Assembly (NCBI GenBank): GCA_030715135.1
Contig: JAUYVH010000003.1
Location: 206,371 to 270,370, forward strand
DNA: 64,000 nucleotides
Source of the DNA: Keguizhuia sedimenti
Lineage (GTDB): Bacteria; Pseudomonadota; Gammaproteobacteria; Burkholderiales; Burkholderiaceae_D
Reading direction: 5' to 3'
The notes below the pieces were generated by a model. That model ran no database searches. It was not told the DNA's origin and worked only from the letters and a program-made list of their open reading frames with translations. Made by a program: the position numbers and the translations under genes. This document shows, one piece after another, positions 45,799 through 55,681 of this stretch (within the stretch, counting starts at the first letter, position 1; each line of letters starts with the position of its first letter).

Positions 45799-46320
45799 TC
45801 AGATTGACGGGGGCTTGCTTGAGCCGTTAAAGCCGCCTATAAAATTGATTTTCTCCAGGAGCAGATCCCTATCTGTTTGATGGTGTGGTATGGATATGAA
45901 TTGCTCGATCCGCTTTTCCAGTTGATCGAAAGCGCGCCTGAACACCGCACGCTTGTCTTCGATATTGCCAAGTACCGCTGTGGGATCTTCAATGTCCCAT
46001 TTCCCGATAATCGGATTACCCGGCCAGGCCGGATGATGCATGTTCGCCGTATTGCGGCAAAGGGTAATTACGTAATCAAGCGGCATCGATGCTTCGGTGG
46101 AAAACTCATTCCATCGTTTGCACCGCATGTTTTTGATGGGATAACCCAAATTTTGAATCAGCTCGGCAGCGAAAGGATTGATCAGTGTTCCGGGATGGAT
46201 ACCGGCGCTATATGCTTGAAAACATCCCTTGCTCTTTACTGCCAGCAATGCCTCTGCCAGCAAGCCGCGCGCTGAATTTCCTGTACATAGAAAGAGTACG
46301 TTTTTCACTATGTTCGTCAT
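45799..46320 (-). CDS. ArsC/low-molecular-weight phosphatase-like protein lacking the second cysteine
   Basis: 173 residues with the LMW-phosphatase P-loop LFLCTGNSARG (Cys12) and IEDPTA near the general acid loop. It resembles thioredoxin-coupled arsenate reductase in overall order. Those enzymes use a second pair of cysteines; the first survives as Cys88 in TLCRNTAN, but the later Cys-Pro is His96-Pro97 (MHHPAWPG). The C-terminal tail after about 145 is extended. No other ars gene is nearby. It may be a phosphatase, or a reductase with a different recycling route. Confidence 0.82.
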   Translation of the reverse strand: MTNIVKNVLFLCTGNSARGLLAEALLAVKSKGCFQAYSAGIHPGTLINPFAAELIQNLGYPIKNMRCKRWNEFSTEASMPLDYVITLCRNTANMHHPAWPGNPIIGKWDIEDPTAVLGNIEDKRAVFRRAFDQLEKRIEQFISIPHHQTDRDLLLEKINFIGGFNGSSKPPSI

Positions 46321-46768
46321 TTCTAGACCTGTAAGGATCGGATTCAGATCTTGCGGAAAAAACGCTGCGCCGTTTTACTCCGCCATTGTTAAAGTCGACA
46401 CCACAGCTTCAGAATCCGCCGCAGTATATCGGGTCTTTTGAAAAATAAAATGGCAAACGTACAACCGAAAGTTCATAAGCGAATTTTTAATTAATTTTAT
46501 TGAATCTGTTCCTGAAATTTATTTCAGCATTGAAATAAATTTCCTCAAGGAATTTTTTGAAGTGTGAGCCAAAAATACCGTTGTCTGAATCTCTTCTGGT
46601 CATCCGCACATCCATCCGACGGACTGGAGAACATCGTCGCTCCCTTTTATTGAAGCTGCAAATATCCATCCACCCGCGCGGCGGCGAATTCCGGTGAAAC
46701 ATATTGCCTGCCGATGTCCGCGAAAGCATACAATACCGCGTCTGCAATCAGCTCCACATAAGCACCTT
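46321..46768. other. Intergenic region with no supported gene
   Basis: About 448 bases. A minus-strand frame at 46487-46747 has random composition. An AT-rich segment near 46480-46560 contains short inverted repeats of TTTATTTC type. Nothing else recognised. Confidence 0.35.
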
Positions 46769-46912
46769 ATGAAGATCATCCTTTTTATTTTCGCGGCAGC
46801 GCTTGCCCTCATTGCCATCCACAAAGCCAGGCAAAAAGACTGGCCGGCCGCTGCGGCTTGTGCGGCGGTGATGGTGATTGACTTATGGATGGCCTTCTCG
46901 ACCAAAGCTTAA
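46769..46912 (+). CDS. 47-residue two-helix membrane protein
   Basis: ATG at 46769. The peptide has two hydrophobic segments, MKIILFIFAAALALIAIH and AAAACAAVMVIDLWMAF, joined by KARQKDWP. The composition and positive-inside loop suit a small inner-membrane protein. Ribosome-binding site is weak. Not recognised. Confidence 0.55.
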   Translation: MKIILFIFAAALALIAIHKARQKDWPAAAACAAVMVIDLWMAFSTKA

Positions 46913-47070
46913 AGATTTAAAGCGGAAATTCAGGCACCAGGCGTGCTGGATAGTTATGCGGTAGTGCCGATGCGAGTCCGCTTGCAGGAACTCCTCGTTC
47001 CGCTCTGCTCGGCGTGCTGCGAGCAAAGCGATTGCATACGCTCGCAGGCTTTCTTCGATCTTCTTGAGAA

Positions 47071-49950
47071 TCAGGAAAGTTTTAGCGTCGACAATATTGC
47101 AAGCAGTTCGCTCGTATCCACCGGCTTGACAAGATGGTGTGCAAATCCTGCCGCCAAGGCATTCATCTTGTCCTGCTCCTGACCATAGCCCGTCACTGCG
47201 ATCAAGGTGGAATGCGCCGTATGCGGTTGCGCCCGCAGCCGGCGCGCCAGTTCATTTCCATCTATATCGGGCAAGCCGATATCCAGAATGCATACTTCAG
47301 GCTTTTCGATTCTTGCTCGCTCCAGTGCCCTTCTTGATCCGCGCTCGACGATGACCTCATGTCCCAATGCTTCGAGATACATGCCCAATATATTTCCCGC
47401 GTCCTCATTGTCGTCTACCACCAAAATACGCAGGCGCTTTTCGGGATCGGATGTAAAACGTATTTCATGCCGATCGCTCGTCGGCCGTTCCTGTGCCATG
47501 AGTCTGGGTAAGTGCAGGGTAAAGCTGCTTCCTTTTCCTATACCCTCACTGTGACAGGTGATTGATCCGTCATGCAGTTCCACCAGGCTTCTTACCAGGG
47601 CGAGCCCGATTCCCAATCCACCCTGCGACCGATCGGATGTCCTTTCTGCCTGCGCAAACAGTTCGAAGATGTGGCGCTGCAATTCAGGAGCGATGCCTAT
47701 GCCGTTGTCCTTTACACTAAGGATGACTTCGTGTTCCGTCGTTTCCATCTTCAAATGGATGTTGCCGCCTGCCGGCGTGTATTTGGCGGCATTGTTCAGC
47801 AAGTTGGTCAGTACCTGAACAAGCCTCTTCTGGTCGCCGACAACATGCGCCGGCTCTCTTGCCAGTTCCATGCTCAGGTGATGACGCTTCGATTCGATCA
47901 ACGGGCGTACCTGCTCTACCGCGTCGGATACGATACGTTTGACGTCGAGCTCCTGCTTTTCCAGGGTAACCAGGCCGCGCGTCACGCGCGACACATCCAG
48001 CAAATCATCAATTAGTCCGGTCATATGCCGCACCTGGCGGCTGATGACGCGGCTGGTTTCCTTGATGCGCGCGGGATCCATGGAAGCGACTTCCATTAGT
48101 TCGGCTGCAGCGCTGATCGGGGCAAGCGGGTTTCTCAATTCGTGCGCAAGCATCGCCAGAAATTCATCCTTGCGACGATCGGCTTCCCTGAGCGCTTCCT
48201 CGGCAAGCTTCTGGTCATGGATGTCGGTGCAGGTTCCCATCCAGCGGATAATTTTTCCGGAGCCATCACGGATTGGCAATGCCCGTCCAAGCGTCCATCG
48301 GTATTCTCCGGAATGATGGCGCAGCCGGTATTGGATTTCGTATTGCTTGCCAGTAGCCAAACTGTGCTGCCATACCTTCCATGCATGCGCCTGATCGTTG
48401 GGATGAAATACGCCGTTCCATCCTTCGCCATCGGTAGAACCTTCCGGCACGCCTGTGTAGAGATACCATTGCTGGTTATAGTAATCATGATACCCGTCCG
48501 GCAAGGTTGACCATACCATTTGCGGCATGGCATCCGTGATGGTGCGGAATTTCGCTTCGCTCTCGCGCAATGCTGCTTCGGCATGGATTTGATCGGTGAT
48601 GTCCATTTGCGCAACCACTGCACCGATAATTCTGCCCTCCGTATTGCGCACCGGCGCACCGCAATTCAACATTGTCTTGCGTACTCCCGGCATGCCAAAG
48701 GGTTCGATTTCAACAATGTCGCGAGGATTATCTCCGTGCAATGCGCGGGCAAGCGCCCATTCATACGGTTGCAGGCGACGGCCATGTCTTACGGAATGAT
48801 CGGCCCACCAGCCCTTCCATTCTTCATATTCGTCGACATTTTCCGGATTCGGAAGCGTTTCGCCCCATAAGATTTTATTGGCAGGATTGATGCGAATCAG
48901 CTTGCCGTTGATATCAACCAAGGCGATACCGACAGGCGCAGCTTCCAGCAAGGCGTCCAGGCGGCTGCGTTCCCGTTCAGCTTGCTGCGCTGATTCCATG
49001 GCGCGTCGCTCTGCACTCTCCAATTGAGTCACCTTGTCGGTCAATTCGCGATTGAGCCGCTGCAGTTCCATTTGCGCATGATAATGATCGGTGACATCGC
49101 TTCCCTCGATAAAAATGCCGGTGACCTTCCCTGCGTCATCCTTGATGGGCTGATAAACAAAATCCACGAAACGCTTTTCCAGCGGACCCTGCGGCTGCCG
49201 CTGCAAGTCGATCGGCATTCTGCTCCCGACATAGGTCTTTCCCGTTTTATATACTTCATCGAGAAGCTCGAAGAATCCCTGTCCTTCCACCTCAGGCAAG
49301 GATTCCCGGACCGTTTTCCCTATAGGATTGCGATGACCGATCAACTGCAGATAGGCATGGTTGACCAGTTCAAAAACATGGTCGGGTTCCCGCAGCACCG
49401 TCATAATGCCCGGCGCCTGCTCGAACAATTGATGCAGCCGTTCGTTCTCCTTGATACGATGGCGCTCATTGAGAACCTGCGCAGTCGTTTCGAAACAGGC
49501 GCAATACATACCGGCCACCTGCCCGCTCTCATCCCTGACCGGGGAATAGGAAAAGGTAAACCATGTCTGCTCGTCGTACCCCTTGCGCCGCATGAGCAAA
49601 GGCAGGTTCTCGCGATAGCTCGCTTCGCCTGCCATGGCGCAGTCAATCAACGGGCCGATATCGTTCCAGATTTCCGACCATATATCGTAAAAACGCCGGC
49701 CCAGGGCTTGCGGATGTTTCCCGCCCAGCACATCGACATAGGAATCGTTGTACAGGAAGCCGAGTTCAGGCCCCCATGCGACAAACATGGGAAATTTCGA
49801 ATTGAGCAACAGGCCCACGACCGAGCGCAGTGACTGCGGCCATGTTTCCGGATGTCCAAGCGGGGAAGTCGACCAATCGTGATTGCGCATCATTGAGCCG
49901 ATTTCACCTCCGCCCATCAGGAAATTCAGCTCGGTGTCTTTATTGCGCAT
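47071..49950 (-). CDS. Hybrid sensor histidine kinase with four PAS-like domains
   Basis: 959 residues, soluble. The first domain (about 15-160) has the DWSTSPLGHPETWPQSLRS opening seen in many sensor kinases. PAS units follow at about 165-300, 325-460 and 470-595 (WSTLPDGYHDYYNQQWYLYT). HisKA contains MLAHELRNPLAPISAA, HATPase contains KDNGIGIAPELQRHIFELFA and GGLGIGLAL, and a C-terminal receiver has DDNEDAGN and Asp in CILDIGLPDIDG. The receiver suggests a phosphorelay, but no separate regulator is adjacent. Signal unknown; PAS domains may bind haem, flavin or small molecules. Confidence 0.95.
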   Translation of the reverse strand: MRNKDTELNFLMGGGEIGSMMRNHDWSTSPLGHPETWPQSLRSVVGLLLNSKFPMFVAWGPELGFLYNDSYVDVLGGKHPQALGRRFYDIWSEIWNDIGPLIDCAMAGEASYRENLPLLMRRKGYDEQTWFTFSYSPVRDESGQVAGMYCACFETTAQVLNERHRIKENERLHQLFEQAPGIMTVLREPDHVFELVNHAYLQLIGHRNPIGKTVRESLPEVEGQGFFELLDEVYKTGKTYVGSRMPIDLQRQPQGPLEKRFVDFVYQPIKDDAGKVTGIFIEGSDVTDHYHAQMELQRLNRELTDKVTQLESAERRAMESAQQAERERSRLDALLEAAPVGIALVDINGKLIRINPANKILWGETLPNPENVDEYEEWKGWWADHSVRHGRRLQPYEWALARALHGDNPRDIVEIEPFGMPGVRKTMLNCGAPVRNTEGRIIGAVVAQMDITDQIHAEAALRESEAKFRTITDAMPQMVWSTLPDGYHDYYNQQWYLYTGVPEGSTDGEGWNGVFHPNDQAHAWKVWQHSLATGKQYEIQYRLRHHSGEYRWTLGRALPIRDGSGKIIRWMGTCTDIHDQKLAEEALREADRRKDEFLAMLAHELRNPLAPISAAAELMEVASMDPARIKETSRVISRQVRHMTGLIDDLLDVSRVTRGLVTLEKQELDVKRIVSDAVEQVRPLIESKRHHLSMELAREPAHVVGDQKRLVQVLTNLLNNAAKYTPAGGNIHLKMETTEHEVILSVKDNGIGIAPELQRHIFELFAQAERTSDRSQGGLGIGLALVRSLVELHDGSITCHSEGIGKGSSFTLHLPRLMAQERPTSDRHEIRFTSDPEKRLRILVVDDNEDAGNILGMYLEALGHEVIVERGSRRALERARIEKPEVCILDIGLPDIDGNELARRLRAQPHTAHSTLIAVTGYGQEQDKMNALAAGFAHHLVKPVDTSELLAILSTLKLS

Positions 49951-50162
49951 GCTTATATAGGATTGAAGATGTCAGACAGGAGTATATCTGGTAAAGCCAA
50001 ACGGTTTTGACAGAAGGCGCTCAAGCAGTTGCAAAAAACCAGCATATGGAAAACCGCAAGGCATCATCTTTCTACAAAATTGTCTGATAAGCAAAACTGG
50101 GCCATTCTTTATAAAGCCAGATCAAATTCATTACTTTTTTTCATAATTGCATTTCATATTTT

Positions 50163-50182
50163 TACTGTATATTTACACAGTA
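50163..50182. promoter_or_regulatory. LexA-type SOS box upstream of imuA
   Basis: TACTGTATATTTACACAGTA fits TACTG-N10-CAGTA with both CTGT and ACAG halves. It lies 51 bases before the imuA start, as expected for the SOS-controlled mutasome. Confidence 0.85.
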
Positions 50183-50233
50183 TTAAGAATATGAAATAAG
50201 TTTGAAACAATGTCGGAAAATAAAGGATGAGTA

Positions 50234-50998
50234 ATGGGCGGCAAACCGGTTTCTTCTCTGTCGCTGGCAGCGCAGGCTTTGGCAGAACAGATGCCGCATG
50301 CCCTCTGGCGAGCCAATCAGACGCTTTCCTATCAGGCAGCGACCGTATCGTCCGGTTATCTCCTGATGGATGAAATCCTGCCCGGCCAAGGCTGGCCAGG
50401 TTCCGTCCTGATCGAATTACTATTACAGCAGGCCGGCATCGGCGAAATGCAGTTGTTGCGCCCTGCTTTGCAAACCATTGCCGCCAAGCGGCGCATCGTT
50501 CTGGTTCAGCCGCCTCATTTACCTCAAATTGCTGCATGGGCTGATTGGGGCTTGCCTGCCGAACGCCTGCTGTGGATCAAGGCCAAGTCCACTGCGGATG
50601 CCTTATGGAGCGCCGAACAAGTACTGCGCAATGGCGGCAATGGCTGCTGTGGCGCGCTTCTGTTCTGGCAAACGCAGGTGCGTCCCGAATCTTTGCGAAG
50701 ACTGCATCTGGCTGCACAGGATACCGACATGCTGTTCTGGATGATGCGGTCTCTGGCCTGCGCCCAGGATGCTTCCCCCAGCCCTTTGCGGCTGGGATTG
50801 CGGCCGGTCACGAACGGCATCCGGGTCGACATCCTCAAGCAGCGCGGCGCACGGCGTGAAGATCCCCTGTTCCTGTCGCTGCAAAAACAAACAAGCGTAC
50901 CCCTCGATTCATCTATACCGTCTTCTTATCATGCGTTGCTGGATCGGCCTGCATCATCCGCTACTCGGACTCGAAATCTTCCGGCCACGCTGGTGTGA
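50234..50998 (+). CDS. imuA: Translesion synthesis accessory protein ImuA
   Basis: 254 residues, a RecA/SulA-like protein of the ImuA-ImuB-DnaE2 mutasome. The N-terminus SSGYLLMDEILPGQGWPGSVLIELLLQQAG, the GIGEMQLLRPAL segment and the later FWQTQVRPESLRRLHLAAQ fit the family; a full Walker A is not seen. In Mycobacterium and Caulobacter the complex bypasses DNA lesions with mutation. Its 3' end overlaps imuB by 68 bases. LexA control is indicated by the box at 50163-50182. Confidence 0.92.
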   Translation: MGGKPVSSLSLAAQALAEQMPHALWRANQTLSYQAATVSSGYLLMDEILPGQGWPGSVLIELLLQQAGIGEMQLLRPALQTIAAKRRIVLVQPPHLPQIAAWADWGLPAERLLWIKAKSTADALWSAEQVLRNGGNGCCGALLFWQTQVRPESLRRLHLAAQDTDMLFWMMRSLACAQDASPSPLRLGLRPVTNGIRVDILKQRGARREDPLFLSLQKQTSVPLDSSIPSSYHALLDRPASSATRTRNLPATLV

Positions 50999-52457
50999 TT
51001 CCGGCATGGATGTGCCGGGCAGCGATCTGCCGGGCAGCGATGTGCTGATCGAGCATGGGCGGGTGAGTCTCATGTCAGAGACAGCGGCCTACAATGGCAT
51101 ACGCATCGGCATGCGCGAAGGCGGCGCACTGATGCTGTGCCCGGAAGCCAGTCTTTTTTTCCGCGACGTGCAGAAGGAACAGAGCGCACTGGATAGCATC
51201 GCGCTGGCAATGATGCAGTTCACACCGGAAGTGGCGATAGCGCCGGAGTCCAGCCTGTTGATGGAAGTCACAGCAAGCCTCAGCTTTTTTCGCGGAGCGC
51301 ACAGGCTGAGTTCGCTGGTGCGTGAAAACATTCATGCGCTGGGTTTCAGCGTGCAGATCGGGATGGCGCCTACCGCGCAAGCGGCATGGCTATTGGCCCG
51401 TTATCCCCTCGGACGCAATCAGCATATTCCCCGCATTCGCCGTGTGCTGACAATGGCCAGCATGACCAGGCAGCTGGATGCGCTGCCCTGCACCTTATTG
51501 CCGGCGGCGCGTCCGCACCGGGAATGGCTGGAAGGTATCGCATGCCGGACACTGGGGCAATTACGCAGGCTGCCGCATGCGGGCCTGCAGCGGCGCAGCA
51601 GCAAGGAACTGATCGACAGCCTGGAGCGTGCTTATGGCATGGCGCCGGAACTGTTCGGCTGGATCAAGGTGCCGCCGTCATTTTCCATGCGGCTGGAATT
51701 GCCAAGCCGCATCGACCATGCCGAAGCGCTGCTGTTCGCCTCGCGCCGCCTGATCCTGCAAATGATTGGCTGGCTGACGGCGCAGCAACTGGCTGTGTCG
51801 CGCTTTGCGCTGTCGCTTGAACATGAGCGCGGACGCAGCGCGCTTGCGCCTACTGCAATCGAGATAAGCCTGGCCGAACCGGCCTGGTATGAATCACATT
51901 TGGTGCGCCTGCTGAAGGAACGGCTCAACCGCATTGAACTGAGCGCATCCGTGATTGCCATCCGTCTCGAAGCCAAAGAAACGTCGCCCATGCTGCCGCC
52001 TAGCGGATCCCTGTTTCCGGAAGCCGGCAGTACGATAGCGGATTACCACCGCTTGCTGGATTTGCTCACTGCCCGCCTGGGACGGCACAGCGTATTGACT
52101 CCTGCCGCCATAGAAGATTACCGGCCCGAAGTCTGCAATGAATGGATGCCTGCCGATGCGGCAGAAAAAAATCACTCCCTCTCGGCCGGCACATCTGACA
52201 TGCCGCAGCGGATGGAACGCCCGTTCTGGATGCTGTCGATACCGGTTCCCCTGATGATGCATGACTATCGCCCGTTTTACGGTTCTCCCCTGAAACTGAT
52301 CGCCGGCCCGGAGCGTATCGAATGCGGCTGGTGGGACGGCAGTCTTGCGGTGCGCGATTATTTCGTTGCGCAAGGCGAAGAAGGTGCGCGCTACTGGTTG
52401 TTCAGGGAGCGTACCGGAAATGACTGGCGCTGGTTCCTGCATGGACTGTTTGCGTGA
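50931..52457 (+). CDS. imuB: Y-family polymerase-like protein ImuB
   Basis: 508 residues from the ATG at 50931 (MRCWIGLHHPLLGLEIF). ImuB resembles DinB/UmuC but lacks catalytic acids and bridges ImuA, DnaE2 and the beta clamp. Here the N-terminus has no DxD-type metal site, as expected. IRIGMREGGALMLCPEA and LPCTLLPAARPHREWLEGIA are typical. The frame is open upstream to 50769 inside imuA, but the ATG aligns with the normal start. dnaE2 starts 6 bases after the stop, so the three genes form one operon. Confidence 0.93.
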   Translation: MRCWIGLHHPLLGLEIFRPRWCDSGMDVPGSDLPGSDVLIEHGRVSLMSETAAYNGIRIGMREGGALMLCPEASLFFRDVQKEQSALDSIALAMMQFTPEVAIAPESSLLMEVTASLSFFRGAHRLSSLVRENIHALGFSVQIGMAPTAQAAWLLARYPLGRNQHIPRIRRVLTMASMTRQLDALPCTLLPAARPHREWLEGIACRTLGQLRRLPHAGLQRRSSKELIDSLERAYGMAPELFGWIKVPPSFSMRLELPSRIDHAEALLFASRRLILQMIGWLTAQQLAVSRFALSLEHERGRSALAPTAIEISLAEPAWYESHLVRLLKERLNRIELSASVIAIRLEAKETSPMLPPSGSLFPEAGSTIADYHRLLDLLTARLGRHSVLTPAAIEDYRPEVCNEWMPADAAEKNHSLSAGTSDMPQRMERPFWMLSIPVPLMMHDYRPFYGSPLKLIAGPERIECGWWDGSLAVRDYFVAQGEEGARYWLFRERTGNDWRWFLHGLFA

Positions 52458-52463
52458 GTCGGC

Positions 52464-55400
52464 ATGGATCATTCTTCATCTCTTCCGCCGGCTCAAGCGC
52501 CAGGCCTGCCCGACTATGCCGAACTGCAATGCGTCTCGAATTTTACCTTCCTGCGCGGCGCATCGCATCCCGAGGAGCTGGCTGAACGCGCCACGCAACT
52601 GGGATATTCGGCCCTGGCACTGGTCGACGAATGCTCGCTGGCCGGCGTGGTGCGCGCGCATACGGAAGCAAAAAAACTGGGGCTGCACCTGATCATAGGC
52701 AGCCAGTTCCGGCTCCTGCATGAAGACGGCAGCCCGGCATTCTCAGTGATCCTGCTCGCCGCAAACCGCGAAGGATACGGCAACCTGTGCGAACTGATTA
52801 CCCTTGCGCGCACCCGCAGCGGGAAAGGCAGCTATCGCCTGACACTTTCCGACTTGGCCCAGCCTGAACCGGCCTGCCGGCACCTGCAAGGCATGCCGGG
52901 TTGCCTGGCGATTCTTGCTCCCGCTTACGGCATAGCAGAAGACTCCCTCGCCCAACAGGCGCAATGGCTGTCGTCCGTTCTCCCGGACCGCTGCTGGATC
53001 GCGCTTACCCTGCTCAATCGCGGCAAGGACGACATGCACCGCGGCACAATTGAATCAGTTGCCGATCAATATGTGATTCCCGTCGTGGCCACAGGCGATG
53101 CATGCATGCATGTGCGCTCGCGAAAACCGCTGCAGGATGTACTGACCGCGATACGGCTCGGCAAGCCTGTCGCACAGTGCGGCTTTGCATTGGCGCCGAA
53201 CGCCGAACAGCATTTGCGCGCCCGCGTACGGCTCGCAAATCTGTATCCGCCTGCGGCATTGCAGGAAAGCGTACGGATCTCAAAAAGATGCGCCTTTTCG
53301 CTGGATGAATTGCGCTATGAATATCCGGATGAAATCGTGCCTGAAGGTGAAACGGCAGCCGGCTATCTCAGGAAGGAAACCTACATCGGCGCACACCGGC
53401 GTTTTCCTTCCGGCATTCCTGCGGAAGTACAGGCGCAGATCGAGCATGAACTGAAGCTGATCGCGGAAATGTCCTATGAACCTTACTTTCTCACGGTATA
53501 CGACATCGTTTGCTTTGCCCGCAGCCGCCGCATCCTGTGCCAGGGGCGCGGATCGGCCGCCAATTCATCCGTGTGCTATTGCCTGGGCATTACCGAAGTC
53601 GACCCCGCACGCGGCAATCTCCTGTTCGAACGATTCATCTCCAGGGAACGCAATGAGCCGCCCGACATCGATGTCGATTTCGAACACCAGCGGCGCGAAG
53701 AAGTGATCCAGTATGTCTATCAAAAATACGGCAGGTCGCGTGCCGCGCTGACCGCGGTCGTCATCAGCTACCGCCCCAAAAGCGTGCTGCGCGATGTCGG
53801 AAAAGCACTGGGTGTCGATCTGCATATCGTCGACCAGGTCGCCAGGGCGCGTCGCTGGTGGGATGGAAAAAAGGGATTAAGCGAACGTTTTGTTGAATGC
53901 GGCATGGACGCAGATTCCCCTCTTGCGCAGCACTGGTCGGGCATTGCCGAAAAGCTGATGGGTTTTCCGCGCCACTTGTCGCAGCATCCGGGCGGTTTCG
54001 TGATCTCGCGCGGCAAACTGTCGCGCCTCGTGCCGATTGAAAACGCCGCCATGGCGGACCGCAGCGTGGTGCAATGGGACAAGGACGATCTTGATGCGCT
54101 CGGATTACTGAAGGTCGATATCCTCGCGCTCGGCATGCTGTCGATGATACGGCGCGCGCTGGACATGGTGGCGCACAGGCGCGGCGAACCGTTCGAGCTG
54201 CAGGATATTCCGCCGGAGGATCCGGACACTTATGCCATGATCAGCCGCGCCGATACCATCGGTACCTTCCAGATTGAAAGCCGGGCGCAGATGAGCATGC
54301 TGCCGCGCATGCGGCCGAAGACTTTCTATGATCTGGTGACCCAGGTGGCGATCGTGCGGCCTGGGCCGATCCAGGGCGGCATGGTGCACCCTTATCTCAA
54401 GCGCCGGCAAGGCCTTGAGCCGGTCACTTATCCCAGTGAAAAAATTGAAAGCGCCCTGTCACGCACCCTGGGCGTGCCGATCTTCCAGGAACAGGTGATG
54501 CAGATCGCCATGCTGGCCGCCGGATTCAGCGCCGGCGAAGCGGACCAGCTGCGCCGTGCCATGGCAGCATGGAAGCGCAAGGGCGGGCTGGAAAAATTCG
54601 AGACCAAACTTGTCACCGGCATGTTAAAGAATGGCTACACCCAGGAATTTGCCGACTCCATCGTCAGGCAGATGCAGGGATTCGCCGAATACGGTTTTCC
54701 GGAGAGCCATGCCGCCAGTTTCGCGTTGTTGGCCTATGCCAGCGCCTGGCTGAAATGCCATGAGCCTGCGGCCTTTCTGGCGGCATTGCTGAACAGTCAG
54801 CCTATGGGCTTTTACTCGCCCTCGCAACTGGTCCAGGATGCCATGCGTCATGGTATCGAGGTGCTTCCCGTCGATATTTATTCCAGCCATTGGGACGCGA
54901 TGCTGGAAGCATCCGGCTCGGCGCAGCCTGCGGTGCGACTCGGCTTCAATCTCGTGCGCGATCTGTCGCAGGAAACCGCATGGCGGATCGAAGAGGCGCG
55001 TGCGAGCAAACCCTTTGCCAACCTCAACGACGCGGCATTGCGTGCGCAACTGAGCAGGCAGGATTTGCAGGCGCTCGCACATGCCAATGCATTGCATTCC
55101 CTGTCCGGCCATCGCCGGCAAGCGCTTTGGCAGGCGATAGCCGGCGCACCGGACAAGGATATCCTCAGGCATACGACAATTGAAGAAGAAGCGGTGCCGC
55201 TGGAAGCGCCAAGCGAAGCCGACAGCATCCTCAGCGATTACCACTCGACGGGCCTGTCCCTGGGCCGCCATCCGCTGTCTCTGCTGCGCCCCCTGCTGCT
55301 GAAAAAGCGTTTTCTTCCCAGCGATGTCCTGAACACTTTCGCCAACGGCCAGTTCGCGCGCGGCTGCGGCATCGTCACCGTGCGGCAGCGCCCGCCCACA

Positions 55401-55631
55401 GCGAAAGGCACCATGTTCGTGACGCTGGAAGACGAAGCCGGCCAGATCAACGTCATCATCTGGCCTGCCCTGATCGACAGACAGCGCAAGGAACTGCTAA
55501 GTTCGACACTGCTGGGCGTCTACGGTATCTGGCAATGCGAAAGCAATGTGCGTCATCTTGTGGCGAAACGCCTGGTAGATTTGTCCCATTTAATGGGGCA
55601 GCTTGATATAGGCAGCAGGGATTTTACTTAA
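52464..55631 (+). CDS. dnaE2: Error-prone DNA polymerase DnaE2
   Basis: 1055 residues, C-family polymerase of the ImuABC mutasome. An N-terminal PHP domain (YAELQCVSNFTFLRGASHPEE, LALVDECSLAGVVRAH) is followed by the polymerase domain with catalytic acids in PPDIDVDFEHQRREE, the palm region HPGGFVISRGKLSRLVPIEN, then QMQGFAEYGFPESHAASFALLAYASAW. A C-terminal OB fold has TMFVTLEDEAGQINVIIWP. Full length. It should extend mispaired or lesion-containing primers with ImuB under SOS control. Confidence 0.97.
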   Translation: MDHSSSLPPAQAPGLPDYAELQCVSNFTFLRGASHPEELAERATQLGYSALALVDECSLAGVVRAHTEAKKLGLHLIIGSQFRLLHEDGSPAFSVILLAANREGYGNLCELITLARTRSGKGSYRLTLSDLAQPEPACRHLQGMPGCLAILAPAYGIAEDSLAQQAQWLSSVLPDRCWIALTLLNRGKDDMHRGTIESVADQYVIPVVATGDACMHVRSRKPLQDVLTAIRLGKPVAQCGFALAPNAEQHLRARVRLANLYPPAALQESVRISKRCAFSLDELRYEYPDEIVPEGETAAGYLRKETYIGAHRRFPSGIPAEVQAQIEHELKLIAEMSYEPYFLTVYDIVCFARSRRILCQGRGSAANSSVCYCLGITEVDPARGNLLFERFISRERNEPPDIDVDFEHQRREEVIQYVYQKYGRSRAALTAVVISYRPKSVLRDVGKALGVDLHIVDQVARARRWWDGKKGLSERFVECGMDADSPLAQHWSGIAEKLMGFPRHLSQHPGGFVISRGKLSRLVPIENAAMADRSVVQWDKDDLDALGLLKVDILALGMLSMIRRALDMVAHRRGEPFELQDIPPEDPDTYAMISRADTIGTFQIESRAQMSMLPRMRPKTFYDLVTQVAIVRPGPIQGGMVHPYLKRRQGLEPVTYPSEKIESALSRTLGVPIFQEQVMQIAMLAAGFSAGEADQLRRAMAAWKRKGGLEKFETKLVTGMLKNGYTQEFADSIVRQMQGFAEYGFPESHAASFALLAYASAWLKCHEPAAFLAALLNSQPMGFYSPSQLVQDAMRHGIEVLPVDIYSSHWDAMLEASGSAQPAVRLGFNLVRDLSQETAWRIEEARASKPFANLNDAALRAQLSRQDLQALAHANALHSLSGHRRQALWQAIAGAPDKDILRHTTIEEEAVPLEAPSEADSILSDYHSTGLSLGRHPLSLLRPLLLKKRFLPSDVLNTFANGQFARGCGIVTVRQRPPTAKGTMFVTLEDEAGQINVIIWPALIDRQRKELLSSTLLGVYGIWQCESNVRHLVAKRLVDLSHLMGQLDIGSRDFT

Positions 55632-55681
55632 ACTAGCATGAACGATTGCCTACCTCGTGTTTTCAGAACGAGAAAAACTGC

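Noticed and set aside
46487-46747. 86-codon minus-strand frame
   Set aside because: No ribosome-binding site or domain, and partly antisense to the small membrane protein promoter region.
55654-55672. CTCGT/ACGAG hairpin after dnaE2 as a terminator
   Set aside because: Only five pairs, and the A-run lies on the wrong side to end dnaE2; read on the minus strand the U-run precedes the hairpin.
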